Notes under the pieces: model-generated
Seen by the model: only the letters and a program-made list of their open reading frames with translations
What the model was told of the DNA's origin: nothing
The model's database searches: none
NCBI RefSeq assembly: GCF_946902915.1
Contig: NZ_CAMPPY010000002.1
Coordinates: 186,001-250,000, forward strand
Reading direction: 5' to 3'
DNA from: Streptococcus sp. Marseille-Q5986
Lineage (GTDB): Bacteria; Bacillota; Bacilli; Lactobacillales; Streptococcaceae
DNA: 64,000 bases
Part shown: positions 36,019 through 47,997 of the stretch, piece after piece
Numbering within the stretch: position 1 is the stretch's first letter
Layout: the number at the start of each line of letters is the position of its first letter
Made by a program: the position numbers and the translations under genes

Positions 36019-36905
36019 TTATTTCTTCTCAGCGCGAAGGGCTGACAAGATTTGTGTTCGGATATCATCCACACCATTTGGCGTATTTGGTAAAAAGATG
36101 GTTTGATTTCCTTTAGAAGCAAAGGTATTCAAGGTATCCAAATACTGGTTGGTCAAGAGGATAGACATGATTTGTTCTTCTGTCATGCCAACATTGGCTT
36201 CCTTGAGTTCTGTGATAGACTCTGCCAATCCATCCACAATCGCCTTACGTTGTTGGGCAATCCCCACACCATGAAGGCGATTTTTTCTGCTTCGGCTTCA
36301 GCTGCAGTGACGATTTTAATCTTATCGGCTTCAGCCAATTCTTGCGCTGCGACCCGCTTGCGTTGCGCCGCATTGATTTCATTCATGGATTGCTTAACTT
36401 CTGCATCAGGTTCGACCTTGGTAATCAAGGTTTTCACAATAATGTAGCCGTAAGTTGTCATTTCTTCCGCTACTTGATGTTGAACCTCAAGGGCAATCTC
36501 ATCTTTTTTCTCAAACAATTCATCCAAGGTTAATTTTGGAACAGAAGAGCGAAGGGCGTCTTCGATATAAGATTTAATCTGAGATTCTGGACTCATGAGT
36601 TTATAGTAGGCATCTGTCACGCTCTGCTCGTTGACACGGTACTGGGTCGCTACATTCATCATAACGAACACATTGTCCTTGGTCTTAGTCTCAACCACAA
36701 TATCGCTTTGCAGCAAACGCAACTGAATCCGCGCTGCAATCGAAGCAATCCCAAAAGGCAAGCGAATATGAATACCGCTATTAGCAACCTTTTGGTATTT
36801 TCCAAAGCGTTCAATAATCGCCACCGACTGCTGACGAACCACATAAACTGTACTCAGTGTGACTATCAGCAATAGAAGCACAAAAATCATCAAAAATGTT
36901 GCCAT
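36019..36905 (-). pseudogene. SPFH/Band 7 (prohibitin-like) membrane protein, frameshifted
   Basis: Starts at ATG 36905 (GGAGGT upstream). An N-terminal membrane segment (residues 2-22) and the SPFH core (VVRQQSVAIIERFGKYQKVA, then RSSVPKLTLDELFEKKDEIA) are intact. The coiled-coil C-terminal part breaks at a run of six T on the plus strand at 36281-36286. One missing base turns the expected EAEKDRLHGVGIAQQRKAIV into another frame. The downstream frame (IAQQRKAIVDGLAESITELK to the end) is intact. Full length would be about 295 residues. Homologues organise membrane microdomains. It is probably inactive or truncated unless the base loss is a sequencing error. Confidence 0.85.
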
Positions 36906-37035
36906 TATCGTGACCTCCAGCATTATTTTTCCTGTATTATAGCATATTTAAAGAAGGCTGTGCCGTTTTTACTGCGATTTTTCCTGAAATGTCAATAATT
37001 AGAGGTGAATTGTCCTATTATCGTCTAATCTCTTG

Positions 37036-38187
37036 CTAAAACAACTCTTTATAAAAGGCAATCGTTTCTTCCAAGGTTGGCACAAATGGATTTCCTGGTG
37101 CGCAGGCATCAATCAAGGCATTCTTAGAAAGGTATTCAAAGTCGAAATCTTTTTCTTCGATACCAAGTTCAGTCAATTTCTTAGGAATACCTACTGTCTC
37201 AGAAAGCTTCTCAATCTCAGCAATTGCATAATCGGCACATTCTTGATCTGATTTACCTTCTACATGAAGTCCCAAGGCCTTGGCAACATTGCGAAAAGCT
37301 TCTGGTGCACGTTTAGCATTTTCACGTTCTATAACTGGTAGCAACATAGCACAGCAGACACCATGTGGCAAATTATATACTGCACCTAGTTGGTGAGCCA
37401 TTGAGTGAACATAGCCCAGACCTGCATTGTTAAAGCTCATACCACCAAGGAAAATAGCATTAACCATACCTTCACGCGCTTCAATATCGTGTCCATTTGC
37501 TACAGCACGAGGAAGGTATTCCTTGATGAGTTCAATAGCTCCGATAGAGAGTTTCTTGGTCACATCATAAGCACCAGGTGTTACCAAAGCTTCAACAGCG
37601 TGAGTCAGAGCATCCATACCTGTCGCTGCAGTCAAAGCTTGAGGTTTGGAAAGCATGAGTTCCGGGTCATTAACAGAGATAAGAGCAAGGCTATTCTTGT
37701 CAACCATTACCATCTTAACCTTGCGTTCTTCATCGGTAATCACATAGTTAATAGTAATTTCTGCAGAAGTTCCTGCCGTTGTATTGATAGCCACAACTGG
37801 CAAGCCTTTTTTAGCAGACTTATGAAGCCCTTCATAATCCTGTGGTTTTCCACCATTTGTAGCCATGATAGAGATACAACTAGCTGCATCCTGTGGAGAC
37901 CCACCACCAAGACTGATGATAAAATCACATCCATGTTCTTCCAAAGCAGCTACCCCATCTGTGACATTCTTACAAGTAGGGTTTGGCTCTACATCGCTAA
38001 AGATGACATATTCGATTCCTTCTGCATCTAGCGGTTTTAAAACCTTAGGCAAAATGTCACTTCCTTCGATGAACTTATCTGTCACCAAAAGTGCCTTTTT
38101 ATAGCCAAGTTCCTTGATATAAGGACCCACTTCATTTACAACACCTTTACCGATAAGGTTAACTGATGGAACGTAAAATGTAGCCAT
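37036..38187 (-). CDS. fucO: Lactaldehyde reductase, iron-dependent alcohol dehydrogenase
   Basis: 383 residues, full family length. The Rossmann-like NAD domain has GGGSPQDAAS near residue 98 and INTTAGTSAEIT near 138. The C-terminal helical domain supplies the metal ligands, including MDALTHAVEALVT near 195 and SMAHQLGAVYNLPHGVC near 265. It reduces L-lactaldehyde, made by the fuculose-phosphate aldolase, to L-1,2-propanediol, regenerating NAD. GGAGGA lies 8 bases before the ATG. A hairpin separates it from fucI and a cre site lies upstream, so it probably has its own catabolite-controlled promoter in addition to read-through. Confidence 0.9.
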   Translation of the reverse strand: MATFYVPSVNLIGKGVVNEVGPYIKELGYKKALLVTDKFIEGSDILPKVLKPLDAEGIEYVIFSDVEPNPTCKNVTDGVAALEEHGCDFIISLGGGSPQDAASCISIMATNGGKPQDYEGLHKSAKKGLPVVAINTTAGTSAEITINYVITDEERKVKMVMVDKNSLALISVNDPELMLSKPQALTAATGMDALTHAVEALVTPGAYDVTKKLSIGAIELIKEYLPRAVANGHDIEAREGMVNAIFLGGMSFNNAGLGYVHSMAHQLGAVYNLPHGVCCAMLLPVIERENAKRAPEAFRNVAKALGLHVEGKSDQECADYAIAEIEKLSETVGIPKKLTELGIEEKDFDFEYLSKNALIDACAPGNPFVPTLEETIAFYKELF

Positions 38188-38242
38188 ATGCTTTTCCTCC
38201 TGCGCCTCTGCGCTATCTATTTAACATCATTATATTACTTTT

Positions 38243-38257
38243 TGTATTCGTTTTCAA
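38243..38257 (-). promoter_or_regulatory. cre site upstream of fucO
   Basis: On the minus strand TTGAAAACGAATACA matches the consensus WTGNAANCGNWNNCW at every position. It lies 56 bases before the fucO start, so CcpA control of fucO is likely. Confidence 0.65.
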
Positions 38258-38285
38258 TTATTTGTGAATTGTTTAACAAATATTT

Positions 38286-38322
38286 TTAAAAGGATAGGAG
38301 GGACGCAAGCTCACCTCCTATA
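38286..38322 (-). terminator. Terminator after fucI
   Basis: ATAGGAGGTGA and TCCCTCCTAT pair around GCTTGCG on the minus strand, followed by CCTTTTA. It may only partly stop transcription before fucO. Confidence 0.65.
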
Positions 38323-38332
38323 TAAACAAGTT

Positions 38333-40099
38333 TTATTTATGTAGTGGTCCCAACAACTGACATGCACGATAGTCCGCTGATTCTAAATCTTCTGTTCCAA
38401 ATAAAGACCAATTTTTAGGTCTAAAGATATCTTCCTCAGGTACATTATGCATATTGACAGGAATTCTCAACATAGAAGCCAAGGTAATCAAGTCTGCTCC
38501 AATGTGGCCATATGTTATGGCTCCGTGATTAGCTCCCCAATTATTCATGACGTCATAGACAGACTTGAAAGCACCTTTTCCTGTCAAACGTGGAGCAAAC
38601 CAAGTAGTTGGCCATCCTGGATCTGTACGATTATCTAAAGTATGATGAACATCTTCAGGAAGTTCAAGTGTGTAACCTTCTGCAATTTGTAGCACTGGAC
38701 CAACCCCTTTTAGAAGATTGAGACGTACCATTGTTACTGGCATATCCCCCTTCGTCAAGAAGCGAGTTGAGAATCCTCCTCCACGGAAGTATTCGCGGTT
38801 TGCTGGTGGGAAGTCTGTGTTTTCAAGCATAGCCTGCACTTCACTTTCTTCCAACTCCCAGAATGGTTTCATAACAGGTTTTCCATCACGACTAGCTTGA
38901 CCAGTACCATCCAATGTACAAGAACCAGAGTTGATTAGATGTAAGAATCCATCTGCAGCACGACCCTCTAAAGTATGTCCCGTTACACGTTTAACAGCCT
39001 CTGGACTCCAATAAGTACGCACATCAGCAAAGATTTGTGGAGTATTTGTTAATAGATAATTAAAGAGCATAGACACACCATTTAGTGAATCATTCTCTGT
39101 CGCAAATACAAAGGGTTTTCGAATACCGTTCCAGTCAAACTGAGTATTGAGGAAAGTTTCCATAAAGTCCCCATTTGGAAAATGGTCTGTCCACTGGCGT
39201 TGACCTTGGAAACCAGCTACTAAAGCATGGTGACCAGCTGCTTCTTCCTCAAAACCAAGTTCAGCAAGTCTTGGGTTACCAACCATTAAGTCACGTCCAA
39301 TCATGAACATCTTAATAACAAATTCCCATTGTCTATCTTTTTCTTCACGGCTTAAAACAAGGTCTTCACGGTTATGGTCGAATCCTTCTTTTACGTTTTC
39401 TTTCACCCATTTGAGCGCACGTTCGAACTCTTCAGGGTCATAAATACCACGGTCAATACGGCGCGTGAACTCCGTCATATCTACCGATTCATTTCGCATT
39501 CCTAAGTATTCTTGGAAGAAATCTGGATTTACAATAGAACCGCCAATCCCCATCGAAACACTACCCATTGATAGGTAAGCAGTGTCTCTCATCAAGCCAG
39601 TTGCAAGAGCTGCACGCGCATAGCGTAAAAGCTTTTCTTTGACATCTTCTGGAATATCTGTATCATTAGCTTCCTGAACATCTCTACCATAAATCCCAAA
39701 GGCCGGAATCCCTTTTTGAGCATGTGAAGCTAGTACAGCTGCAAGATAGACAGCTCCTGGGCGTTCTGTCCCATTAAATCCCCAAATAGCATGAGGAATA
39801 TCTGGAGACATATCCATAGTTTCACTACCATAACACCAGCATGGTGTAACTGTAATTGTTGCGCAAACATTTGACTTTTTAAACAACTCATGGGAAGCTG
39901 CAGCCTCTGGAACACGACCAATGGTAGATGGAGAAATCACGCATTCCACAGGTTCCCCATCTGGATATTTCAATGTGCTTGAAATCAAATCTGCCACACT
40001 TTTAGCCATGTTCATTGTTTGTACTTCCAGTGATTCGCGTACACCTTGACGACGACCATCAATAGTCGGGCGAATACCAATACGTGGATGTTGAATCAT
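38333..40099 (-). CDS. fucI: L-fucose isomerase
   Basis: 588 residues, the usual length. It begins [20 protein letters not shown], which is the conserved N-terminus of FucI, and contains [13 protein letters not shown] and [16 protein letters not shown]. The C-terminal part has the Mn-binding Glu/Asp/His set, with HYDV-type segments such as [19 protein letters not shown]. It converts L-fucose to L-fuculose in the cytoplasm. It starts 12 bases after fucA stops (GAGGAAAG before the ATG) and is part of the leftward operon. Confidence 0.95.
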   Translation of the reverse strand: MIQHPRIGIRPTIDGRRQGVRESLEVQTMNMAKSVADLISSTLKYPDGEPVECVISPSTIGRVPEAAASHELFKKSNVCATITVTPCWCYGSETMDMSPDIPHAIWGFNGTERPGAVYLAAVLASHAQKGIPAFGIYGRDVQEANDTDIPEDVKEKLLRYARAALATGLMRDTAYLSMGSVSMGIGGSIVNPDFFQEYLGMRNESVDMTEFTRRIDRGIYDPEEFERALKWVKENVKEGFDHNREDLVLSREEKDRQWEFVIKMFMIGRDLMVGNPRLAELGFEEEAAGHHALVAGFQGQRQWTDHFPNGDFMETFLNTQFDWNGIRKPFVFATENDSLNGVSMLFNYLLTNTPQIFADVRTYWSPEAVKRVTGHTLEGRAADGFLHLINSGSCTLDGTGQASRDGKPVMKPFWELEESEVQAMLENTDFPPANREYFRGGGFSTRFLTKGDMPVTMVRLNLLKGVGPVLQIAEGYTLELPEDVHHTLDNRTDPGWPTTWFAPRLTGKGAFKSVYDVMNNWGANHGAITYGHIGADLITLASMLRIPVNMHNVPEEDIFRPKNWSLFGTEDLESADYRACQLLGPLHK

Positions 40100-40111
40100 A
40101 ATACTTTCCTC

Positions 40112-40840
40112 TTATTTTTTTGTTTCTTTTATACTACCATCACCATTATATTTACGGTAGCCTGGGTGACGACCTGTAACCTTATAATTTTCTCTCATAG
40201 AGAATAGATGTTCCAAAGTCGGACGTGAAATCTCTTGTTCTTCCACACCCTTAGTTGACAAAAGCATACGTCCATGGAAAGTTGTCTTAGCAACTAACTC
40301 CAAAGTCTCCATACGATAATAGGCTGTAATAATATCACTTCCAACAGTTAAAGCTCCGTGGTTCTCAAGCAACATTACATCATGATCTGGTAGATAAGGT
40401 GTAATTGCTTCTGGCACTTCCATTGTAGACGGAACTCCAAATGGAGTTATAGGAATTGCCCCAACCACAATCGCGCTCTCAATTAGTGAATAAGTATCTA
40501 AAGGAATATGTGCAAGAGCAAATCCTGTTGCAATCGGTGGATGCGCGTGAACAACTGAACGGACATCCTCACGGTCTTCGTAGCATCGAATGTGCATTTT
40601 TATTTCACTAGAAGGACGGTAATCACCTTCTGCTTCTAAAATCTCTCCTTTGAGATTTAACTTCACCAGCTTTTCTGGAGTAATAAAACTTTTGCTGATA
40701 CCAGTAGGAGTTGCAATAATGGTATCCTCATCTAATCGAACAGATACATTCCCATCGTTTGCAGCAACCCAACCAAGTTGCCACATCTTATGACAAACAT
40801 CACAAATCTGTTCACGAATTAATTTTTCATCTTGAGTCAT
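40112..40840 (-). CDS. fucA: L-fuculose-1-phosphate aldolase
   Basis: 242 residues of the class II aldolase/adducin fold. The N-terminal substrate loop has AANDGNVSVRL. The zinc ligands are in VVHAHPPIATGFA near residue 95 and the later His in LLENHGALTVG near 155. The catalytic Glu is expected in SSEIKMHI near 80. It splits L-fuculose 1-phosphate into dihydroxyacetone phosphate and L-lactaldehyde. AAAGGAGTGAG lies before the ATG. It follows the GH98 gene by 14 bases. Confidence 0.93.
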   Translation of the reverse strand: MTQDEKLIREQICDVCHKMWQLGWVAANDGNVSVRLDEDTIIATPTGISKSFITPEKLVKLNLKGEILEAEGDYRPSSEIKMHIRCYEDREDVRSVVHAHPPIATGFALAHIPLDTYSLIESAIVVGAIPITPFGVPSTMEVPEAITPYLPDHDVMLLENHGALTVGSDIITAYYRMETLELVAKTTFHGRMLLSTKGVEEQEISRPTLEHLFSMRENYKVTGRHPGYRKYNGDGSIKETKK

Positions 40841-40854
40841 AAACTCACTCCTTT

Positions 40855-43800
40855 CTAAAAATGAAGTTCGAATTCAAGATTTCCGTTACTGTTAATGGTA
40901 ATAGTAACCATATGATTTTTCTGATCAAAATTGAGAGATGGCTGATCATAGGAATTATTTGTTCCTGATAATGAATGAATAGTAGGAAGTTTATCTATAC
41001 CTCTTAATACTATCTTTGTAACCCTTTTCTCTCCAAACTGAGTATCTTTGATATAATGTTCTTCAATCCACTTAATCGCACCTTTCTTGGTCAATTGTGG
41101 TAGTTTCTTTGCCTGATTTGCATCTTGAGCATTAGACCATAGTGAATCTTTATTTGTTCTAAAATTATTTAAATTCACTTTCAATCCATTACTTATTCTC
41201 TCAAAAATACCATAGGTATGAGGTTCAAATTCAACATCCATTTCTAAAGAATTAAATTTTAATTTCCCAGTCTGTTTAACATTCTCATTTACCTTGTAAT
41301 TATAGACAAACCATCTATTATCTAATTTCTGAGCAAAGATATCTCCTTCATAATTCATAGGATACAGCTTATTTAAGTATTCTTTTCTAGCCTGAGTAGA
41401 GCTAAATTCTGGAGAAGTGATTTCCTTAATCTGAATACGGCTACCAGAAACAGACTCTTTCAATTTATCTGTTTTTAAAACACCTGGAATAGCTGGAATA
41501 ACATTATAACGACCAGTCATGTATAATGGAGTTTGTTCTCTATCAGTATTTACGTTTACAAAGAACTTACCATTTCCTTTATTTGAATAGTCTCCATGTA
41601 TGAATACTTTTGTATCCTCAAGTACCTTTTCTTTGGATGGTGCTGGATGCGCTATTACATATCTAAAAAATTCTTTTATTACTTCGCTAAAGAGTAAGCT
41701 TTCTTTATTATTTACACCATAGGTATAAGCTGGATGTTCAAAATTATAAACTACACCTCCATTAAGGTAAACCCCTAAAGCTTCTTCTCCTAGCATAGAC
41801 TCTGGTTCAGTCAACCATTGTCTATCTCCTTGACTTTTTCCGATATTACCACTTGCAAACAGTTTCCATTTACCTGTCTCATACCACTTCCAAGTATCCA
41901 TCAAACCACCCCATTGATAAGTATGATTTGATAGCCAAAGTCCCTTCATATAACTTTCTGTAGTTGAATCATTTCCCTCGGCAGCAGGTGTATTTTTGAA
42001 CATGAAAATAAGGTTCTTCCAGTACTTATCAACAGATTTCTGAAATGCTATCTTACCGTTTTTTCCAAATGCTTTTTCTATTGCAGAACCATTATTTTGT
42101 TCAGCCCATATAAAATATCCTCCATTTTTAGCTGATACTTTTAAGTAATCTGCCGCCTTATTTTCAATATCATTTGCCCAAATCCAATAATTCTCTGTAC
42201 TGAAAATACCATGCAAATTTGGATATTTTTGATACATTTTATCAATCCAGCTGGTACTTAACCAATGTGCCGAAGTATAATAAGGCATATTACCAGCAGT
42301 GTAAACCGTCAGAATAACTGGAATTGGTTCATTTTTTCCAGTCTTAGGATTTACATATTTCGCTGCTTCTTCTAACATATGTTCATAAAAATCTCTAGCA
42401 GCTCCATCTCTTTTAGGAAGATCATCTGGATGTAACTGCATAACAGTATATGGTTTTAAGTCATCTGGTATATTCTCCCACTTACCTGTTAATGTATCTC
42501 CTCCCCAAAAAGTATATTTCCCTTTGTTAAACTCTTCTCCGTTAGCATATAAAGGCATCATAAGTAACGGATGTTCATTATTAATTTCACGACGTTTATC
42601 AACTTCTGACCAATCATTAGGATTCTTAAATTTACCATTTGCCATAAACATGGCTCCACCTAAAACCAATTCGTCAGCCCATGTATGTTTTCCTGAATAT
42701 GATTTAAGTTCTATCGTCTGTGTATCTTTTGGAATTTCAACATCAACCAGAAATGCCGATGTATCATACTTAATTCCTTTCGGATATTTTGAATCTGATG
42801 AATAAATGACTTTACCATCCGCAACAACTTCAAACTTTTGAATATCTGCGTAATCTGAATTTAAATGATTGGCGCTCCTATCAATTCCGACATAGGAAAT
42901 AAATCTTGTAACATTAGCACCCGAAACATCATATTTTATACTAGACGGGTTACTTGCTACAGTTCCCAATCCTTTATTAAATTCTATTTCCTTCCCGTCA
43001 ATTAATAATTTTATTTTATTATTTGCACCGTTATTACCAGGTGTAAACGGTTTATCTTTCTGAACTGTTTTTGATTTATCGTCATCACCATGAGTAGCAT
43101 CAACCCATTCTAAATCAGAAAGATATACTCCCCCATTAATTCCTTTATTAAGAAGATCTGGAGTTATAGTTTGAGTACTAACAGTTTTAATAAGTTTAGC
43201 ATCAGCAAATACAACTTCATCACCCCATGTATGTTCTCCTGAGAATGATTTTAAGGATATTTTTTTAGCGTTTTGTGGAATTGTCACACTAATAAATTGT
43301 GCCGGAGTATTATATCTGAATCCATCTGGATTAGTTACATTACTGGAATAAACTACTTCTCCATCTATTTCTATTTCTATTTTATCCACTACTGCGTGGT
43401 CTGCTCTAGAACTATTAGCACTTTGATCAATTCCTATATAAGTTTCAAATTTTTCAAATCCTTGACCACTAATATCATAGCTGATTACAGACGGGGAATC
43501 TGCGACTGTCCCTATTCCTTTATCAAAATACTTAACTTTATTGTCAGAAGTAAGTAATGAAATTTTAGTGTGTTCTCCTTTATTTCCCGTTGTAAATGGA
43601 GCATCTTTTTGTACTGTTTTTGTTTTATCTACATCACCATGAGTTGCAGAAGACCATTCCATATCTGAAAGATATGTCATCTCCGTATCAATTTCTTGAT
43701 CTTTAGTACTTGGTTTTCTTAAGTTATTCCCTGTTACTCTGGCAGTTTCAGTACTAGCTCTGTCATTAGAATTACTTTGGACTACATCTGCATAAAACAA

Positions 43801-43872
43801 TTTACTTCCTAAAAAACTTGTTAAAACAGCCGTAGTTATTAAAATCTGTTTTGCTATTTTTCTACTTTCCAT
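40855..43872 (-). CDS. GH98 endo-beta-galactosidase with two CBM51 modules, secreted
   Basis: 1005 residues from ATG 43872 (GAGG upstream); the frame extends 23 codons further but without a ribosome site. A signal peptide covers about residues 1-30. Two NPCBM/CBM51 modules follow ([20 protein letters not shown] and [20 protein letters not shown]). The GH98 catalytic domain starts near residue 400 and contains [32 protein letters not shown] and AEQNNGS. A beta-sandwich closes the protein, and there is no LPxTG. The CBM51-CBM51-GH98 order matches the pneumococcal Sp3-type enzyme that releases blood group A and B oligosaccharides, unlike the Lewis-Y Sp4 type with C-terminal CBM47. Specificity is inferred from architecture and from the galactosidases next to it. 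Confidence 0.92.
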   Translation of the reverse strand: MESRKIAKQILITTAVLTSFLGSKLFYADVVQSNSNDRASTETARVTGNNLRKPSTKDQEIDTEMTYLSDMEWSSATHGDVDKTKTVQKDAPFTTGNKGEHTKISLLTSDNKVKYFDKGIGTVADSPSVISYDISGQGFEKFETYIGIDQSANSSRADHAVVDKIEIEIDGEVVYSSNVTNPDGFRYNTPAQFISVTIPQNAKKISLKSFSGEHTWGDEVVFADAKLIKTVSTQTITPDLLNKGINGGVYLSDLEWVDATHGDDDKSKTVQKDKPFTPGNNGANNKIKLLIDGKEIEFNKGLGTVASNPSSIKYDVSGANVTRFISYVGIDRSANHLNSDYADIQKFEVVADGKVIYSSDSKYPKGIKYDTSAFLVDVEIPKDTQTIELKSYSGKHTWADELVLGGAMFMANGKFKNPNDWSEVDKRREINNEHPLLMMPLYANGEEFNKGKYTFWGGDTLTGKWENIPDDLKPYTVMQLHPDDLPKRDGAARDFYEHMLEEAAKYVNPKTGKNEPIPVILTVYTAGNMPYYTSAHWLSTSWIDKMYQKYPNLHGIFSTENYWIWANDIENKAADYLKVSAKNGGYFIWAEQNNGSAIEKAFGKNGKIAFQKSVDKYWKNLIFMFKNTPAAEGNDSTTESYMKGLWLSNHTYQWGGLMDTWKWYETGKWKLFASGNIGKSQGDRQWLTEPESMLGEEALGVYLNGGVVYNFEHPAYTYGVNNKESLLFSEVIKEFFRYVIAHPAPSKEKVLEDTKVFIHGDYSNKGNGKFFVNVNTDREQTPLYMTGRYNVIPAIPGVLKTDKLKESVSGSRIQIKEITSPEFSSTQARKEYLNKLYPMNYEGDIFAQKLDNRWFVYNYKVNENVKQTGKLKFNSLEMDVEFEPHTYGIFERISNGLKVNLNNFRTNKDSLWSNAQDANQAKKLPQLTKKGAIKWIEEHYIKDTQFGEKRVTKIVLRGIDKLPTIHSLSGTNNSYDQPSLNFDQKNHMVTITINSNGNLEFELHF

Positions 43873-43882
43873 TTTTATTTCC

Positions 43883-46099
43883 TCAATATTTACATACAAC
43901 TTCCTCAATAACAAATAATTTTGTAAGATATTCTGGAACACATAGTGCTAAATTACTTAAACTGACTTTTATTCCAGCATTCATTAATTCATCTCCATAA
44001 AAGAACTCATCAAATCCAGAGACGGAATAGCATTTATCTTTATCTAAACCACTAAAATAAGCTCTTGTATAACCTGGATTCAACTTACTATTCAATTGAG
44101 CATACAGTAAAATCGACTGGCATTTATTCTTTGAAACAACTTGCCAACTAGCAGAATCACAACTAAAAGGACTGTTTATCCTATAAAAATCCCCATATTG
44201 AAACAATGAACGATATTTTTTATAAAACTGAATTTGTTCTCTCACTTGTTCTTTTTCTTCTACCGACAATCTCGTAACATCTAATTCATAACCGAAAGAA
44301 CTAAAATAAGCTACATTTGTCCTAGTGTCCAAACTCGTTTGTCTTCCACTTTGTTCATTTGGAGAAATAGAAACATGGGCTGTCATCATTGATGGAGAAT
44401 ATCCGTAAGAAGTTCCATGCTGAATTTTCAATCTTTCTATCGGGTCCGTATCATCACTCGTCCACGCTTGCGGTGCATAATACATAAGTCCTAAATCAAA
44501 ACGTCCACCACCTGAAGAACAAGATTCAAATAGAACTGAAGGGAACTTAGTTATTAAACGATCTAATAACTGATAAAGACCTAAGATATATCGATGACCA
44601 AATTCAATCTGCTGTTCAGAATCAAGTTCAATACTATAAATATCTGTTATATGACGATTCATATCCCATTTGATATAATCCAGATTTGTTTCGATTATAA
44701 TTCTAGAAATAGAATCAAAAAGATAATCAACAACTTCCTGTCTCGTCAAATCCAACACATATTGATTTCTTCCTACTGACTTTTCTCTGTCTAACAAATG
44801 GATAGTCCAATCGGCATGTTTCTTGTACAAATCACTATCAATAGAAATCATTTCAGGCTCAAACCACAAACCAAATTGTAAACCTATTTTGTGAATTTCA
44901 TCTGCAAGAAATCCAATACCTTCAGGAAGGCGACTTCTATCTGTTACCCAGTCACCCAGAGAACTTTTGTCATCTTTCCTATGACCAAACCAACCATCAT
45001 CCAGTACAAATAATTCTATCCCTAAATCTTTAGCAGTCTTTGCTAAATCTAAAATTTTTTCTGTACTCAAGTCAAAATAAAATGTTTCCCAACTATTGAG
45101 TATTATAGGACGACTAGCTTGAGAAAAATTAGGATTAACTAAATGATGTCGATAAAAATCTGATAGTTGTTGGCTCATCTGATTCATCCCTTGATCAGAA
45201 TAGGTCACAACTGCTTCTGGTGTCACAAAACTTTCGGCAGGATTTAATAAAAAACGAAATTCTACTGGATTTATTCCTACCGTTACTCTAGCGGTGTCAA
45301 AATGGTCAACTTCAATCATATTTTGAAAATTTCCAGAATAGATAAAGTTAAAACCATAAACCTCACCACTATGCTCTGTAGTTTCCCTCCTTGATAACAT
45401 AAAGAAAGGATTTTGCTGAGGACTTGATGAGTATCTCAAGCTATCTATTGCTTGAATACCTGGTCTAAGCGGAGTTCTATATAACTGACGTTCCCTCAGC
45501 CATGCTCCAGAAAATTGAATAAAATCATATTGACTATCAGGCAGATCTAACTGTAAGCTCATTGCTTTCAAAAGAGTCAACTTATTATTACTACTATTTA
45601 AAAATTCCGTATTTCTAACCAAGACATTGTATTTCGGAAAAATTGTGTAATTTAATCTAACAGTTAAATTTAATATGGAATCCTTTAAAATAATTGTTAA
45701 TGTTTCCGCACACTGACCAATATCATCAAATGTTGAAGGTAGAGAGTTAAGACGCTTTTTCCCTTTTTCAAGTTCAAAACCTTGATATTTTAGTGTCGTT
45801 ATCCTACTACCATTCATTCCTTGAACTTGAAAGGCTGGATGCCGAAAATCTCCTTTCCCATATGAAGAATATTCATTTTGTATCATAGACTGTTGAATAT
45901 CCTCAAATTCTTCAGAAAAAGATACTTCAAATCCTCTTTTTTCATAGGCCATCAATTGGTTATAATTTTCCTTGACATGAATCCTTTTCCCAAAATATAG
46001 ATGTTGAAGTTCCCCATTTTCTAAAATTCTAAAAATATAACTACTATCTTTCATTTCCAAATGAAAAACGATCTCGTCCTTATTAATATAAATCGTCAT
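43883..46099 (-). CDS. GH36 alpha-galactosidase/alpha-GalNAc-ase
   Basis: 738 residues, normal for tetrameric GH36 enzymes, with no signal peptide, so intracellular. The N-terminal beta-supersandwich is followed by the barrel with [12 protein letters not shown] near residue 345. The nucleophile motif YIKWDMNRH lies near 475 and the acid/base region is [12 protein letters not shown] to [12 protein letters not shown] near 525-550. It should remove terminal alpha-linked Gal or GalNAc from the imported blood-group fragment. GAGGTAGAG lies before the ATG. It is 10 bases upstream of GH98. Confidence 0.92.
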   Translation of the reverse strand: MTIYINKDEIVFHLEMKDSSYIFRILENGELQHLYFGKRIHVKENYNQLMAYEKRGFEVSFSEEFEDIQQSMIQNEYSSYGKGDFRHPAFQVQGMNGSRITTLKYQGFELEKGKKRLNSLPSTFDDIGQCAETLTIILKDSILNLTVRLNYTIFPKYNVLVRNTEFLNSSNNKLTLLKAMSLQLDLPDSQYDFIQFSGAWLRERQLYRTPLRPGIQAIDSLRYSSSPQQNPFFMLSRRETTEHSGEVYGFNFIYSGNFQNMIEVDHFDTARVTVGINPVEFRFLLNPAESFVTPEAVVTYSDQGMNQMSQQLSDFYRHHLVNPNFSQASRPIILNSWETFYFDLSTEKILDLAKTAKDLGIELFVLDDGWFGHRKDDKSSLGDWVTDRSRLPEGIGFLADEIHKIGLQFGLWFEPEMISIDSDLYKKHADWTIHLLDREKSVGRNQYVLDLTRQEVVDYLFDSISRIIIETNLDYIKWDMNRHITDIYSIELDSEQQIEFGHRYILGLYQLLDRLITKFPSVLFESCSSGGGRFDLGLMYYAPQAWTSDDTDPIERLKIQHGTSYGYSPSMMTAHVSISPNEQSGRQTSLDTRTNVAYFSSFGYELDVTRLSVEEKEQVREQIQFYKKYRSLFQYGDFYRINSPFSCDSASWQVVSKNKCQSILLYAQLNSKLNPGYTRAYFSGLDKDKCYSVSGFDEFFYGDELMNAGIKVSLSNLALCVPEYLTKLFVIEEVVCKY

Positions 46100-46120
46100 C
46101 TCTACCTCACAATTTTTTCT

Positions 46121-47992
46121 TTACTTCTTCAGTATCACGATAGAGTACGGTGCCAATTCTATCTCATCTTCTTGAATAGTAAAATCTCCAATTACTCTGG
46201 TAAAATTCTCTATCGAAAGATTCTCTATTTTTATTTTTTGTTTAATCTGAGCAGGATTTCTCAGAGAGAGAATTTCAGTAGAAGTCTTCTGATTGTGACA
46301 CTTATAACCATAAATTTCAAATTTTTCAGGACTTCCTCCTATTTTTTTACTATATTTTAGTGTTTGATAATTCTCCTCTATCCATTTGACGGCACGAGCA
46401 TTGGCTTTCCAGCGTTCTTCATCAAACATATCAAAAGAATAGTGAAACTCCCAAAAAGCATTCCCTCTTGTTGAAATAAATAATAGATAAGCTTCAAAAT
46501 CTGGTATTGATGCAAACATTTGGTGATCCATGTACCAGGTATTTGCACTGACAGCATAGATTGGTTCATGATTATAAAGCGACCACATAGGTAACTGTAT
46601 CTCACGTTTTTCCAAAAATTCTTGATACTGAATATCTCGGTAAGTAATCATACGATTGATATCATTACCTGCATTCTCTGTAAACCCTACATCTTGAGAT
46701 ATTTGAATCCATAAACTATTGACCCACTGTAAAAACCATGGACTAGGATTTACATAAGAAGTCAAGTTTAACCAACAATCTTTTCCTCCTCGCTCCTTTC
46801 TTAGATCTATCAACAGTTGAATTAAGAACTCATAAACCGCTGTCATGGTATACATACCATGCGACCCACTCTTATCAGATTTGTCAGGTTGAAGTAACCA
46901 GCCATCAATTTTCCAATAGCTGATATCGAATTCTTTTTGATATTCCAACATCTTTTTCTTCATTTGATTGAGATAGTTAAAATCAGCGACGTTTACATCA
47001 TTTGAAGTATAATTTTTAGAGCCAATCCTTAACTCTGGATGTGCTTCCAACCAATCACTCATAATGATTTCTGTCCCATTATAACCACCTCTGGGACCAA
47101 TCCATAATCCTAGGCTTGAACCAAATCCATTTACAAGATGTTTAATATTTCTCAAACCATTTGGGAATTTATGATTGAATTCCCAAACTGATTGATAGTT
47201 TGTCCAACCATCATCAACAACATAAGCATCTAAATGGACTCCATGATTTTCAAATCCATCTCTAATCTCAGAAAAACTTTTTAGAATACCTGCTTCTGTA
47301 ATGTCGGTCATATGGTCATACCAGGAATTATACTGTTTACGGAAATAACTAGGTTGAGCTATTCCTTCCACATATTCAAAAAATTCCTCTTGAATCTCTT
47401 CTTTTTTATAGGAACCTGCTCCCCCAACAATACAAGGCCACAAAATTTTCTCTTGATTAATAACCGTTCCTAAGTAATACCTTGATACATAATGTCTACA
47501 ATCTACCTTGTTTTCAGACATGGGAAATTCCATTCCTAAGAATAAAGAATTAGCATAAACAGGTTGTCCCAATTCTACATAATAACCGGAAAAATTTGCC
47601 ATTTCCTTAATACAATCTTGTCTTTTAGGATAGAAAATGTGGTCTTCTGTTTCAAACTCAAAACTCTCTACCTCTACAGATTTAATAACTTCAGTAGAAG
47701 ATTCTAAAACTAATTGTTTCGAAAGAACATCATCCCTCGATTCAAAGATTAAACGTAAACGAATGGAAGGATAAACAAAAGAAACCTCAATCCGCTTATC
47801 TCCCTCTTCCCTAACGATTGCTGAAAAATGATTTGAAGAAAGTTTTATACCATTCTCCAATGTAATGGTAAATTCCTCTTTCGAAACATTTTTTATCATT
47901 ACTCCTGCCCGTTTGTTTACGATATCAGTAGTATAAAATCGACCATCTCCCCAAAAGAAATTACGTCTTACATTTTTATTTTCAATTTTCAT
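46121..47992 (-). CDS. GH36-like alpha-galactosidase, second type
   Basis: 623 residues, without a signal peptide. The N-terminal beta domain is shorter than in its neighbour. The barrel has AYVVDDGWTNYQSVWEFN near residue 255, GLWIGPRGGYNG near 300 and the nucleophile segment FDISYWKIDGWLLQPD near 355. The overall type is GH36/GH27-like and matches the second GH36 of Sp3-type fucose operons. Having two such enzymes suggests separate handling of alpha-Gal (B antigen) and alpha-GalNAc (A antigen). Which does which cannot be told from the sequence. GAGAGAG lies near the ATG, and it follows the GH29 stop by 5 bases. Confidence 0.82.
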   Translation of the reverse strand: MKIENKNVRRNFFWGDGRFYTTDIVNKRAGVMIKNVSKEEFTITLENGIKLSSNHFSAIVREEGDKRIEVSFVYPSIRLRLIFESRDDVLSKQLVLESSTEVIKSVEVESFEFETEDHIFYPKRQDCIKEMANFSGYYVELGQPVYANSLFLGMEFPMSENKVDCRHYVSRYYLGTVINQEKILWPCIVGGAGSYKKEEIQEEFFEYVEGIAQPSYFRKQYNSWYDHMTDITEAGILKSFSEIRDGFENHGVHLDAYVVDDGWTNYQSVWEFNHKFPNGLRNIKHLVNGFGSSLGLWIGPRGGYNGTEIIMSDWLEAHPELRIGSKNYTSNDVNVADFNYLNQMKKKMLEYQKEFDISYWKIDGWLLQPDKSDKSGSHGMYTMTAVYEFLIQLLIDLRKERGGKDCWLNLTSYVNPSPWFLQWVNSLWIQISQDVGFTENAGNDINRMITYRDIQYQEFLEKREIQLPMWSLYNHEPIYAVSANTWYMDHQMFASIPDFEAYLLFISTRGNAFWEFHYSFDMFDEERWKANARAVKWIEENYQTLKYSKKIGGSPEKFEIYGYKCHNQKTSTEILSLRNPAQIKQKIKIENLSIENFTRVIGDFTIQEDEIELAPYSIVILKK

Positions 47993-47997
47993 ATAAA

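Noticed and set aside
46121..47992. Assignment of the 623-residue enzyme as a GH31 or GH27 enzyme
   Set aside because: The VVDDGW and YWKIDGW motifs and operon position fit GH36-type better. GH27 is close in fold and not fully excluded.
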